Program-made: the position numbers and the translations under genes | Assembly: GCA_026931725.1 (NCBI GenBank) | Contig: JAIXLE010000094.1 | Span: 22,398 to 86,397, forward strand | Origin: Bacteroidales bacterium | Lineage (GTDB): Bacteria; Planctomycetota; Planctomycetia; Gemmatales; Gemmataceae | DNA length: 64,000 nt | Reading direction: 5' to 3' | Shown: piece by piece, positions 26,474 through 35,671 of the stretch | Layout of the letters: each line of letters begins with the position of its first letter | Numbering within the stretch: the stretch's first letter is position 1 | Notes under the pieces: generated by a model | Database searches by the model: none | Told to the model about the DNA's origin: nothing | The model's input: only the letters and a program-made list of their open reading frames with translations

Positions 26474-26728
26474 ACAGGAGGCAACCTCCCATTGCCGGAT
26501 ACCCGGTGGTTGGCAGACGCTGCCGACCGCAGGCCGGGAGAACGCATCCATCCGTGGGGATGGGTGTTGTTTTGCGCTCGTTTAGAAGGAATCCTAACGC
26601 CGGGTTTTTGAAATACAAGTTGATGCGGAAGCGGGATGCATTTCCCAGGGCAATCTCAACGGAATTGTAGCGCAACTCGTTCAACTGACCCGTAGACCTG
26701 GACCGGCACCGGGGCGAGTGTCCTACGG

Positions 26729-26752
26729 AACCGGGGACGACAGTCCCCGGTT
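26729..26752 (+). repeat. dispersed palindrome, copy 2
   Basis: AACCGGGGACGA followed by CAGTCCCCGGTT, then the tail GTGTTCCTCTTC. It lies 17 bp past the gdhA stop codon and may act as its terminator. Confidence 0.85.
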
Positions 26753-26769
26753 GTGTTCCTCTTCGTGTA

Positions 26770-28089
26770 TTAGGGGAACAATCCCCGCTTTTGCTTCTCG
26801 ATGGCGACCTTGTAAATCCCCAAGCTCAACGCCGCGATCCGGTTGGGGACATTTTTGGCGCGAGCCACTGCCCGCACCCGCTGATACGCGCCCAGCATCA
26901 ATTCTTTCAGTTTCGCGTTGACCTGTTGTTCACTCCACATGAGTTGCGAAAGATCCTGGACCCACTCGAAGTACGACACCGTCACCCCGCCCGCGTTGCA
27001 CAGCACATCCGGGATCACATGGATACCGGCCGCGTCGATGATGGTATCGGCTTCCGGTGTCGTCGGGCCGTTCGCGCCTTCGGCCAGGATGCGACAACGG
27101 AGTTTCCCGGCATTTTCCGCCGTGATGACCCGTTCCATCGCCGCCGGGACCAGCACCGTACATGGGATCGCAAACAACTCATCTGCCGCAATCGGCTCCG
27201 CATCCGGGAAGCCCACAACGGAACGCTGCGGATGCTGTGCGGCATACCGTAATAGTGCCGGAATATCCAGACCATTACGATTGTGAATCGCTCCGTAGCG
27301 ATCGCCGATCGCCAGAACCTTCACGCCGATCGCGGCCAGTTCCTCCGCCGTCACGGAACCGACGTTCCCGAACCCTTGGATCACCGCGGTCGCCGACTCT
27401 GGGGCGATGTCCAGTTCCTTCAAGGATTCGAGAATGCAATAGACGGCCCCACGTCCGGTGGCTTGCCTGCGACCGATACAGCCGCCGAGTTCCACGGGCT
27501 TCCCGGTCACGATCTCCGGGCAGGCGTAACCGATCTTCATGGAATACGTGTCATAAACCCAGGCCATCGACTGTTCATCGGTTCCCATGTCGGGGGCCAT
27601 GACATCCGTGCGGGGGCCGATGATGGCAAGAACTTCTTCGGTGAAGCGGCGTGTCAGTTTTTCGCGTTCTCCCATGCTTAGGGCTGTGGGATCACAGGCG
27701 ACCCCGCCTTTCGCGCCAGAAAAGGGCAGGTTCATAATGCCGCATTTCCAACTCATCCACATGGAGAGCGCCGCCACTTCGCCCAAATCGACATTGGGGG
27801 CGAATCGCAGGCCGCCTTTGCTGGCGCCACTGGTGAGGGAGTGTTGCACACGATAGCCGAGAAAGGTTTGCAGGCGGCCATCATCCATGCGAATCGGAAC
27901 GGCCACAACCAAAGAGCGTTTGGGAATGGTCAGGCGATTGATGATGTCGGGGTCGATCTCCGGGAGTAATTGGGCCGCTTTATAGAGTTGCTCCACCGCC
28001 ATGCGGTAGGTGGGGCTGCTTTCCAACAGGGTCGGGGGCGGAGCGTGATAGACGTTCGCGTCCGGCTGAACAATGACGGGAGAGGCCAT
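26770..28089 (-). CDS. gdhA: Glu/Leu/Phe/Val dehydrogenase (glutamate dehydrogenase)
   Basis: Catalyses reversible oxidative deamination of glutamate to 2-oxoglutarate. The 439-aa hexameric-type protein shows RVQHSLTSGASKGGLRFAPN, MSWKCGIMNLPFSGAKGGV with the catalytic lysine region, MAPDMGTDEQSMAW, the Rossmann motif AVIQGFGNVGS and the C-terminal NAGGVTVSYFEWVQD. Length is normal. It lies upstream of kamA on the same strand with a 300-bp gap, so shared transcription is uncertain. Cofactor preference cannot be read by eye. Confidence 0.92.
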   Translation of the reverse strand: MASPVIVQPDANVYHAPPPTLLESSPTYRMAVEQLYKAAQLLPEIDPDIINRLTIPKRSLVVAVPIRMDDGRLQTFLGYRVQHSLTSGASKGGLRFAPNVDLGEVAALSMWMSWKCGIMNLPFSGAKGGVACDPTALSMGEREKLTRRFTEEVLAIIGPRTDVMAPDMGTDEQSMAWVYDTYSMKIGYACPEIVTGKPVELGGCIGRRQATGRGAVYCILESLKELDIAPESATAVIQGFGNVGSVTAEELAAIGVKVLAIGDRYGAIHNRNGLDIPALLRYAAQHPQRSVVGFPDAEPIAADELFAIPCTVLVPAAMERVITAENAGKLRCRILAEGANGPTTPEADTIIDAAGIHVIPDVLCNAGGVTVSYFEWVQDLSQLMWSEQQVNAKLKELMLGAYQRVRAVARAKNVPNRIAALSLGIYKVAIEKQKRGLFP

Positions 28090-28303
28090 TGCTTTCCATC
28101 CGTTTCAGGGAAGGGTTTGGGGAGATTGATCGGTGGCTACCCAATTATACGCCGTGCTTCCCGCGGACCTTTCGAGATGTTGGCCCGCCCCGAGTCGGTT
28201 GGGTCAACGGGGGCTGTTACGCCCGGTCTGGCTGGCGAATCCGCTAAGTCCGCTCATCTCCTCGAACCGTGCAATGAGGGGTGGAACCGGCTTTCCGCGA
28301 TCC

Positions 28304-29140
28304 TCAGCCATCCAGCACACGGGCGCTGCGGTCCTGGGTATCTTCCAACCAGGCGACCTCTCCCGAGTCCGCGAATCGGCGCACACCCACCGACCGCACC
28401 GCCTCATCGGGCAGGACATCCAGGCGAGTGTAACGGGGATGATGACTGTCTTTGTACGGATCGTTCCGAGCCGCGTTGTAGCAACAAATCATGGACCAAC
28501 GGGGGTTTTCAGACTTGTTCTGATCAGAACGATGGAGCAAATTACAATGGAAAAATAAGGCATCGCCGGGGGCCATCTCCACATAGACGAGTTCGAGCCG
28601 CTTCAACAATTCGTCGACACGTTCCCGATCCGCTCCGGCTTGATCGCCGGTCAGAACATGTGTGATCCGCCCGGCATGGTGCGACCCGCGAATCACTTGT
28701 AGGCAGCCGTTTTCCCGCCGACTCGGATCCACGGCGATGAAAACACTGGTGAGAAGCGGAAACAGAACGCCATTCTGATACCAGTACCCATAATCCTGAT
28801 GCCACGCCCACGCCCCGCCAACTTTGGGGTCTTTGAGGATCATTTTGGAGTGGTAGTGGTAGACTTCGCCACCCAGTAGCTTTTCGCAACTCCGCACCAC
28901 CCGTTCCGAACGCGCGAACGCCCCATAAATCCCGTTGCCCGGATGGTTCCACAGCGAGAGCCGAACAACCCCGCCTTCTCCATCCGCGCGACCAAACGCC
29001 CGCCGATCCAGTTCCGCGTCTTCTTTAGCAGAACGTGCCAGCAAGGCGATTTCCTCCGCATCGAACAGCCCTCTGGCGAGGGTAAACCCCTGTTCCTGGT
29101 ACTCATCCACTTGGGTATCGGAGAGAACACGACTGGTCAT
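28304..29140 (-). CDS. phytanoyl-CoA dioxygenase (PhyH) family protein
   Basis: An Fe(II)/2-oxoglutarate-dependent oxygenase of 278 aa. The iron ligands are visible as H-x-D in AWAWHQDYGYW and the distal His in CNLLHRSDQNKS; RRENGCLQVIRGSHHAG is the family's central segment and the following Arg-containing NPRWSMICCYNA is near the 2-oxoglutarate site. Start at ATG 29140 with GGGAG six bases upstream. It is separated from gdhA by about 210 bp. The substrate of this broad family cannot be predicted. Confidence 0.88.
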   Translation of the reverse strand: MTSRVLSDTQVDEYQEQGFTLARGLFDAEEIALLARSAKEDAELDRRAFGRADGEGGVVRLSLWNHPGNGIYGAFARSERVVRSCEKLLGGEVYHYHSKMILKDPKVGGAWAWHQDYGYWYQNGVLFPLLTSVFIAVDPSRRENGCLQVIRGSHHAGRITHVLTGDQAGADRERVDELLKRLELVYVEMAPGDALFFHCNLLHRSDQNKSENPRWSMICCYNAARNDPYKDSHHPRYTRLDVLPDEAVRSVGVRRFADSGEVAWLEDTQDRSARVLDG

Positions 29141-29510
29141 GATGCACTCCCGCAATGAAGGCAGCGAAAGCCGGCACCACTACTCTATCACAGGGGGAAG
29201 CGGGGCATCAGCGTGCGGCGTGTTTCGAGAACGATTCCGGCTAGCGCGGGGGACTTCTCCCACGCGGTCACATCGGTCAAGTGCGCCATCCCGTTCCCGG
29301 ATGCAGCCAGGTATCATCAATTCCAAACGAATTGGCGATTGTATACCCTGGAATTGATGAAAAGACGATTCGCGGAGAACCTGGCCGAGTTTCTCCCCAA
29401 ATCTTTCGGCGGTCAAAGCGAATTCTTACACGTTCCCGATTGCCGATGGCGGTGCGCCCGGTCACAATGACCGCGGCATTTTTCGGGCATTTTCTGGAGA
29501 GGGACACACT
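29141..29510. other. intergenic region between divergent genes
   Basis: About 370 bp separating the leftward PhyH-like gene and the rightward SPFH gene. Short frames cross it on both strands but none shows coding character. I see no clear promoter or hairpin. GGAGAGGG lies just before the ATG at 29511 and is the SPFH gene's ribosome-binding site. Confidence 0.4.
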
Positions 29511-30644
29511 ATGGGGCTTTGGGATCGCCTCACCGGCGAATTCATCGACATCATCGAATGGACCGAACCGTCACAGAACGAAATCCTGGCGCACCGATTC
29601 ACCCGGTACAAAAACGAGATCAAGAACGGGGCCAAACTCATCGTCCGAGAAGGGCAGGTCGCGGCGTTCGTGAAAGAAGGGCAACTCGCCGATGTGAAAA
29701 CACCGGGGATGTACACGCTCGACACCAACAACATGCCGATTCTCTCCACGATTCTCGGTTGGAAGTACGGTTTTGAGTCCCCTTTCAAATGCGAAGTCTA
29801 CTTCATCAGCACGCGGCAATGGACCGACCAGAAATGGGGCACCCAAAACCCGGTCATGATGCGTGACCCCGAATTCGGCCCTGTCCGCTTGCGAGCCTTC
29901 GGCAGCTATGCCTTCAAAGTGACGGAACCCGGCACCTTCCTCAAGGAACTCGTTGCCACTGACCCCAGCTTTGAAGCCTACGAAATCTCAGCCCAGTTCC
30001 GCAACGTGATCGTCTCCCGTTTCGTCGATGTGATCGGCTCCGCCAAAATCCCGATGCTGGACTTGGCCGGGAACTACGAACGAGTCGGCACGCTCGCCCT
30101 CGAACGGATTCGCCCCGAACTCGACAAAATGGGCATCAGCTTGACCCAGTTCTTTGTCGAGAACATCTCGCTGCCCCCGGAAGTCGAACAGGCACTCGAC
30201 AAACGTACCCAGATGGGCGTGCTGGGCAATCTCGATCAGTACGCGAAGTTCCAATCCGCCGAGGCGATCCGGGACGCGGCCCAAAACCCCGGTGGCGGCG
30301 CGGGAATCGGGGCCGGACTCGGAGCAGGCATGGCCGTCGGGGCACACATGGCGAATGCCTTCACCGGCACCACCGCTCCGGGAACGGTTGCCGCACCGGG
30401 AACAGCGGCCCCCGGCATGATGCCGCCTCCCTTGCCACAAGCGGTCGCGTTCCATGTGGCGTTGAACGGTCAGCAAGCGGGGCCGTTCGATGTCGCCAGT
30501 ATTGGGCAGAAGATCGGCAGTGGGGAAGTCGCCCGCAGTACGCTGGTCTGGAAACCAGGCATGGCATCCTGGGCCGCGGCGGAAAGCGTCCCCGAACTCG
30601 CCCCCCTCTTTGCCGCCGTGCCCCCACCGCTACCGCCGATATAA
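29511..30644 (+). CDS. SPFH-domain protein (YdjI-like) with C-terminal GYF_2 domain
   Basis: A 377-aa protein. Residues 1-250 resemble the SPFH/virion-core-like YdjI family: MGLWDRLTGEFIDIIEWTE, HRFTRYKNEIKNGAKLIVREGQ (shown in parts), VKTPGMYTL, and FGSYAFKVTEPGTFLKELV. A Gly/Ala/Pro-rich linker follows, and the last 60 residues form a GYF_2/DUF4339 module (VALNGQQAGPFDVASIG, LVWKPGMASWAAAESV). No membrane helix is visible; such proteins are recruited to membranes by partners. In Bacillus subtilis YdjI works with the zinc-ribbon membrane proteins YdjG/YdjH and PspA. The gene downstream is a zinc-ribbon membrane protein, so this may be a reduced version of that system. Confidence 0.8.
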   Translation: MGLWDRLTGEFIDIIEWTEPSQNEILAHRFTRYKNEIKNGAKLIVREGQVAAFVKEGQLADVKTPGMYTLDTNNMPILSTILGWKYGFESPFKCEVYFISTRQWTDQKWGTQNPVMMRDPEFGPVRLRAFGSYAFKVTEPGTFLKELVATDPSFEAYEISAQFRNVIVSRFVDVIGSAKIPMLDLAGNYERVGTLALERIRPELDKMGISLTQFFVENISLPPEVEQALDKRTQMGVLGNLDQYAKFQSAEAIRDAAQNPGGGAGIGAGLGAGMAVGAHMANAFTGTTAPGTVAAPGTAAPGMMPPPLPQAVAFHVALNGQQAGPFDVASIGQKIGSGEVARSTLVWKPGMASWAAAESVPELAPLFAAVPPPLPPI

Positions 30645-30704
30645 TCGCGGCTGTTGGGTTGTTATGGTCAATCGCTTGTTCGTCTCAGAATCGCGGTGCC
30701 GTGT

Positions 30705-31868
30705 ATGTCCGATGCTCCGTCGCCAAGCCCGGAAGGGGTGCCCCCGGTTGCCCAGCCCGTAGCCATTACGCGGGCACCACCTGCGGGCCGTCAATTCCCG
30801 TGCCCATCGTGCGGAGCCCGACTCGATTACGACCCAATCGCCGCGGGTCTGAAATGTCCGTACTGCGGCTTCACGGAGGAAATCCGCAAGGACGATGCCC
30901 CAGAAGTCGTGGAAAAGAATTTCCAGGAGTATCTGGCCAAACAGGAAGCCAGCGGCGTGATTCTGGAAGGGCGTTCCTCGCAGACTCGGTGTGGCGGCTG
31001 CGGGGCCGTGGTGCTGCTCGAAGATCGCATGGCCACCGAGGCTTGCCCCTTCTGTGCCACGCACCTGGAGAACAAACCCGAAGCCGCCGCGGCCATGATT
31101 CCGCCCGAATCCTTGCTGCCGTTCGCGGTGGATATTCGCCGTGCCCGCGAGGCATTCACGCTCTGGATTCAGTCTCTCTGGTTCGCGCCGACCGAGTTGA
31201 AAGTGATCGCCACTCTGGGACAATTGTCAGGCGTGTATTTGCCCTACTGGACTTACGATTCCATGACCCATACCTACTACGATGGTCAGCGGGGCGACAA
31301 CTACCAGGACACGGAATGGTACACCGACAGCGACGGCAAACAAAAATCACGGACGGTCACGCGCATCCATTGGACCAGCGTATCCGGCGAAGTGCGGCAC
31401 TTCTTCGATGATGTCCTCATCTGCGGTTCCCGAAGCGTTCCGAGTGACTTGGTAGTCAAATTGGAACCGTGGGAACTCGACAAACTGGATGGTTACAAAC
31501 CCGATTACCTCAGCGGCTTCAAGACCGAACGCTACGCGGTGGGACTCCGCGAAGGGATGGAACAGGCGAAAGCACGCATGGCCCCCACCATCGACACCCT
31601 GATTCGCCAGGACATCGGCGGCGACCATCAGCGGATCTCCTCGAAAGACACCCGCTACACCGCCATCACCTTCAAGCATTTACTGCTGCCCGTCTGGATC
31701 GCGGTCTACCGTTATCACGAGAAGACGTATCAAATCCTCGTCAATGCCCGCACCGGGAAAGTCTCCGGCTACCGGCCGTGGAGCTGGCTTAAGATGCTGC
31801 GACTTGTCCTCTTCGTCCTCGCGTTGCTGGGTGTGGTGCTGTTCTTCTATCTGAAATCGCAGAAGTGA
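30705..31868 (+). CDS. zinc-ribbon membrane protein (YdjG-like)
   Basis: A 387-aa protein with two zinc ribbons: C-x2-C pairs in FPCPSCGARLDY and LKCPYCGFTEEI, then TRCGGCGAVVLL and EACPFCATHLENK. A long middle domain contains LSGVYLPYWTYDSMTHTYY and HLLLPVWIAVYRYHEKTYQ, and a single membrane helix lies at the C-terminus (MLRLVLFVLALLGVVLFFYL). I start it at ATG 30705 (MSDAPSPSPE); the frame is open upstream. It follows the SPFH gene by 60 bp. The arrangement resembles ydjG-ydjI of the Bacillus membrane-stress operon, suggesting that it recruits the SPFH protein to the membrane. Confidence 0.75.
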   Translation: MSDAPSPSPEGVPPVAQPVAITRAPPAGRQFPCPSCGARLDYDPIAAGLKCPYCGFTEEIRKDDAPEVVEKNFQEYLAKQEASGVILEGRSSQTRCGGCGAVVLLEDRMATEACPFCATHLENKPEAAAAMIPPESLLPFAVDIRRAREAFTLWIQSLWFAPTELKVIATLGQLSGVYLPYWTYDSMTHTYYDGQRGDNYQDTEWYTDSDGKQKSRTVTRIHWTSVSGEVRHFFDDVLICGSRSVPSDLVVKLEPWELDKLDGYKPDYLSGFKTERYAVGLREGMEQAKARMAPTIDTLIRQDIGGDHQRISSKDTRYTAITFKHLLLPVWIAVYRYHEKTYQILVNARTGKVSGYRPWSWLKMLRLVLFVLALLGVVLFFYLKSQK

Positions 31869-31902
31869 TGGTCACGATCGGTCAGTGATTCCGAGACATC
31901 AC

Positions 31903-31948
31903 TGAGGACATCTGAGGACATCTGAGGACATATCCCCAGATGTCCTCA
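31903..31948. terminator. hairpin built from tandem 10-bp repeats
   Basis: TGAGGACATC occurs in tandem at 31903 and 31913, with a third unit (TGAGGACATA) at 31923; CAGATGTCCTCA (31937-31948) can pair with either of the first two. It separates the convergent zinc-ribbon and treZ genes and may terminate both. Confidence 0.55.
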
Positions 31949-31953
31949 ATGCG

Positions 31954-33795
31954 TCACTTGGGACCGAGCGGGAAATGAGAGGTCATGCTCAAGATGACAC
32001 CGCCAGGATGGGAAAAATGAACTCCGGTTGCGGTGGTTTTCGTCACCGTCTCGCTGCTCACGACGATGTGATAGCCCTCCAGAGACACGGGGATCTCACC
32101 CGCCGCGAAGGTGACCATCACCCGATCGGAACCGTAGTCGATCATCCAGGCTTGCTCACCCAGTTCCACGACGGTGAACGATCCTCCACGGCGTGCCGCA
32201 CGCAATCCCGGCGAGTGTCGCCGCCAGTGGAGCAGTTCCTGATACAGTTTCCAGCAGCGGGCGTGAGGCTCCTGCTCGCGCTCGTCCCAACGCAACTGGC
32301 TGGAACGAAACGTCTCGATCGCCTGGGGGTCCGGGATCGTGGCTCGCACGGCCGGGTCCGCGAAGGCCCGAAAATGGCCAAACTCGCGGCGGCGACCCTC
32401 GGTGACCGCTTTCCCGAGTTGCGGATTGTGTTCCGTGAAGAAGCGGAACGGAGTCGAGGCCGCCCACTCCTGGCCCATGAAGAGAAGCGGTGTCTGCGGA
32501 GCCCCGAGTAGCAACACGCTGGCCGCCTGCCACAGGTGTAAGTCGATCTGATGATGGAGTCGCTCTCCAAACGCACGATTGCCGATTTGATCGTGATTCT
32601 GAATGCAGATCACGAACCGTTCGGGCGGCACCCCCGTGGGGTCGGTCCCACGCGGATGACCACGATTCGCGGAGAGTTGCCCCGTGTAGAACCAACCCTG
32701 ACGAAGCGTCGCCGCGAGTTCCGCCCCGGAACCGGCGTAGTCGCGGTAATAACCTTCGTCGTCTCCCGCGAGTTTGCGCCGAACGATGTGGTGGAAATCA
32801 TCCGCCCAGACACCATCCAAGCCGAACCCGCCCACGGCACGAGGTCGCAACAGGTTCGCCTCGTTCCGTTCATCCTCGGCGATGACGAGAACCGTTCGGC
32901 CGGGAGCGGCGGCTCGCACCGCTTCCGTCAATTCCTGCAAAAAGTGCCGGGGGCCGTCATCGAGGATGGCATGGGTCGCATCGAGACGCAGGCCGTCGAA
33001 GTGGTAATCGCCAATCCAAAGTTGGGCGCTCGCGATCACGAGTGGACGCACGGCGGCGGAACCGGGGCCATCAAAGTTGATCGCGTCACCCCAAGGGGTG
33101 TGATGGCGATGGGTGAACAGTTGGTGGGTGTACAAGCCAAAATAGTTGCCATCCGGCCCGAGATGGTTGTAGACCGCATCCAGCAGCACCGCGATGCCGA
33201 GTTGATGCGCGGTATTCACGAATCGCCGCAGATCATCCGGGGAGCCGTAGCAGCGTGCCGGGGCGAACCAGGAGACACCGTCATAGCCCCAGTTGCGGTT
33301 GCCGGGGAAGTCCGCCAACGGCATCAATTCGACGACTGTGATACCGAGCTGTTGCAGTTCGATCAGTTTGTCCGTCGCGGCGGCGAAGGTGCCTTCTGGG
33401 GTGAAGGTGCCGATGTGGAGTTCATAAATGATCGCATCCGCCAGCGGGACGCCGCGCCAGTCGGAATCGGTCCAGGGGAAGGCGTGCGGGTCCGTGATGG
33501 CGGCGAACCCGTGGACTCCCTCCGGGTTGAACCGGGACCACGGATCGGGGAACTCACCCTTTCCGGCCACGAGATACCGATAGCGGTCGCCCGGACGTGC
33601 GGCTGTGGTGGTCCCCGCAAAATACCCTGCGGGTTCCCGTTGCAGAGGGAATGACCAGGAGCGGCCCTCCTGACTGCGGAGCATCGCCGTGATCCCAGGG
33701 GCATCGGGTGCCCAAACGCGGAACGTCGTCGCGGTGCCGTCCCAGATCGCGCCACACGGCGCGGAAAGTGCGGGCTGCCGAGAAGGTGTTGTCAT
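31954..33795 (-). CDS. treZ: malto-oligosyltrehalose trehalohydrolase
   Basis: GH13-family enzyme that releases trehalose from maltooligosyl trehalose. The 613-aa product starts with the CBM48-like domain (GAIWDGTATTFRVWAPDA), then the catalytic barrel: YELHIGTFTPEGTFAAA, the nucleophile Asp in GLRLDATHAI, the acid Glu in VLVIAEDERNE and the transition-state Asp in IQNHDQIGNRA. These match TreZ rather than branching enzyme. The usual partner treY (maltooligosyl trehalose synthase) is not in the window, so it is either elsewhere or a different route is used. Trehalose is a typical osmoprotectant. Confidence 0.9.
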   Translation of the reverse strand: MTTPSRQPALSAPCGAIWDGTATTFRVWAPDAPGITAMLRSQEGRSWSFPLQREPAGYFAGTTTAARPGDRYRYLVAGKGEFPDPWSRFNPEGVHGFAAITDPHAFPWTDSDWRGVPLADAIIYELHIGTFTPEGTFAAATDKLIELQQLGITVVELMPLADFPGNRNWGYDGVSWFAPARCYGSPDDLRRFVNTAHQLGIAVLLDAVYNHLGPDGNYFGLYTHQLFTHRHHTPWGDAINFDGPGSAAVRPLVIASAQLWIGDYHFDGLRLDATHAILDDGPRHFLQELTEAVRAAAPGRTVLVIAEDERNEANLLRPRAVGGFGLDGVWADDFHHIVRRKLAGDDEGYYRDYAGSGAELAATLRQGWFYTGQLSANRGHPRGTDPTGVPPERFVICIQNHDQIGNRAFGERLHHQIDLHLWQAASVLLLGAPQTPLLFMGQEWAASTPFRFFTEHNPQLGKAVTEGRRREFGHFRAFADPAVRATIPDPQAIETFRSSQLRWDEREQEPHARCWKLYQELLHWRRHSPGLRAARRGGSFTVVELGEQAWMIDYGSDRVMVTFAAGEIPVSLEGYHIVVSSETVTKTTATGVHFSHPGGVILSMTSHFPLGPK

Positions 33796-33819
33796 GAAAG
33801 TGGCCGCATCACGAAGGGA

Positions 33820-33860
33820 GCCGGAGCAAGGCCAGAAAGTTCCTCAACGCCTGCTCCGGC
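33820..33860. other. hairpin between the phosphatase-RidA gene and treZ
   Basis: GCCGGAGCA (33820-33828) and TGCTCCGGC (33852-33860) are perfect inverted repeats with a 23-base loop. The element lies after the phosphatase-RidA stop codon and 25 bp before the treZ start on the minus strand, so it could be a terminator or a treZ leader structure. No T-run is visible. Confidence 0.4.
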
Positions 33861-33914
33861 ACGATCATTCTTTACAATCTCGGATTGTCGCATTCTGGCC
33901 ATCAGGGTGATTTC

Positions 33915-35633
33915 CTACGGTTTCGGCACCGCGATCATGTCGATCGTCAGGGACCGTTCCGCCCGGCCCACGCCGGTGACGGGAGCCTTCGAGGCCGCCG
34001 GGGGGCGTTTGGGGTCGTAGAATCGCGGTCGCAGTTCGTTGAGCTTCTGGCTGGAGTCGTTGTCCGAGACGTAGTAGGTGGCTTTCACCAGATGTCGGAA
34101 ATCGCTGCCGGTCTGTTCGAGGATGCCGCGGAGTTGCTCGAAAATGTCCGTGACCTGAGTCGAGCCATCCCCCGGTTTCCGGGAATGCAGCCCGGCGATG
34201 TAGACAGTTTCCGGGGCGTGAACCCGACACATCCGGCAATACACCGGAGACGCGGTCATCCCTTTCGGAGTGAGGAATTCCAGCGTGTCCGCGTTCGGCC
34301 CACGCGGTGCGGGGGATGCGGCGATCAATTCAATTTCAATGGAATTGGCAGAACCCCATTCGACCAGCACCAGCGGCGGGGCCGGGGTTTTACCGAAGAA
34401 CTCCGCATAGGCTTGACGCACCGCCTCGGCCTGTTCCATCGGGTGCAGGAACGCCTTGACCTGAACGACCTGTTCATCGCCCAACTGGATCTCCGCGAGG
34501 CTTCGGCGCAGACTCGCCAGCGTGGCCTGTGTCGATGCGGCCAGTGTTTTCCCTTTCTCCAACTGCCCCGAAACGTACACCCGTGACCCGGCAGGCAGCA
34601 CGGCATAATCCGGCCCCCGACTCACGCGGGGCGTCACGGCGACGGCATCGGCTGCCACGGCCGCGCCACCGGGTAGGGCCGTCTGAACATAGCTCACCGC
34701 TGGGGCGTGCGGGCCGGAGAACCGTTTGGCCAGAGCCGCTTGCACCACCGCCACCGTGGTCTGTTCCGCGACGTAGATGTTGATTTTGACGGCCTTTTCC
34801 AACTGGCTCGCGGCCTGTTGCAGGGTCTTATCCAACCGTGTCAGCAACGATTCGACCTGTGCGGGCATCGGCCCGGATTCGGTCGGGAACAGCTGGGCCG
34901 TGTGTACCAATGGCACAGACTCGACCACCACGGCGGCGGCGGAGCCGGTCGCGGCATCCGCTGCGATGACCCGGAATTTGGCGGCATGGGAAGTCGATAC
35001 GGGAGTGGAAACGGGGATGGTCATCGGTGGTGCCGAGCGGGAACGGTCCTGAAGCGGGCGGTATTCTTGCATGTAGGTGAGCAAGTCATCGTCAAACGTG
35101 GATCGGGAGTTGCCCATGGCCCACATTTCCTCAATCGCATCGTCGCTGCTCCAGCCTTGAAACTCCATGCGGTAGACGGCACAACTCGCCCCGGTGCGGT
35201 GAATCCCGGCGAAGCAGTGAACCAACACCGGCCATTGTGTCGTCGGTTGGCGGAGAAAGCGACGGAATTCGTGAACCTGACCGTGGAACGGGAACCGCAT
35301 CTCCTCCGGGGGCAGCCATTGCGTCGTTGGGCCGATCCGGTGGAAGGTGAGTCCGTGTTCCCGGCAGTAGTCTTCTTCAAACTGATCCTCGAATGCCCCG
35401 GTACTCTCGTCCGTGGAATCCCGGAGTGAGACGACCGTGCGGATCCCGTGTTCCCGGACGAAACGGGCAAACCCTTCCGGTGACATCTGCCCACTGCGGT
35501 AGAGCCGCCCCGGTTCGACGACGCGGGCATTCCGGTAGACTTCGCTGCTCATGGCCCGGTAGGCCAGAGGCACCCCGAGAGCCAGGACGGGCAACCCCAG
35601 CACCAGGGCCGCAATGCATATACGCCGGATCAT
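33915..35633 (-). CDS. tyrosine/dual-specificity phosphatase fused to three RidA-like domains
   Basis: A 572-aa protein with an N-terminal signal or anchor helix (residues 5-25). Residues about 33-195 form a Cys phosphatase (LYRSGQMSPEGFARF, IRTVVSLRDST, and the catalytic loop VLVHCFAGIHRTG with C140 and R146). Three RidA/YjgF-like units follow: about 215-325 (LTRLDKTLQQAASQLEKAVK), 330-430 (VYVSGQLEKGKTLAAS) and 440-570 (VYIAGLHSRKPGDGSTQVTD). In each unit the Arg expected in the PARxxV segment, which contacts the imine carboxylate in E. coli RidA, appears to be replaced, so they may be binding rather than deaminase domains. Start at ATG 35633. I know of no characterised protein with this architecture. 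Confidence 0.75.
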   Translation of the reverse strand: MIRRICIAALVLGLPVLALGVPLAYRAMSSEVYRNARVVEPGRLYRSGQMSPEGFARFVREHGIRTVVSLRDSTDESTGAFEDQFEEDYCREHGLTFHRIGPTTQWLPPEEMRFPFHGQVHEFRRFLRQPTTQWPVLVHCFAGIHRTGASCAVYRMEFQGWSSDDAIEEMWAMGNSRSTFDDDLLTYMQEYRPLQDRSRSAPPMTIPVSTPVSTSHAAKFRVIAADAATGSAAAVVVESVPLVHTAQLFPTESGPMPAQVESLLTRLDKTLQQAASQLEKAVKINIYVAEQTTVAVVQAALAKRFSGPHAPAVSYVQTALPGGAAVAADAVAVTPRVSRGPDYAVLPAGSRVYVSGQLEKGKTLAASTQATLASLRRSLAEIQLGDEQVVQVKAFLHPMEQAEAVRQAYAEFFGKTPAPPLVLVEWGSANSIEIELIAASPAPRGPNADTLEFLTPKGMTASPVYCRMCRVHAPETVYIAGLHSRKPGDGSTQVTDIFEQLRGILEQTGSDFRHLVKATYYVSDNDSSQKLNELRPRFYDPKRPPAASKAPVTGVGRAERSLTIDMIAVPKP

Positions 35634-35671
35634 GCGTTCCTCCACCGGGGGATGATGTCAAACGATCCCGG

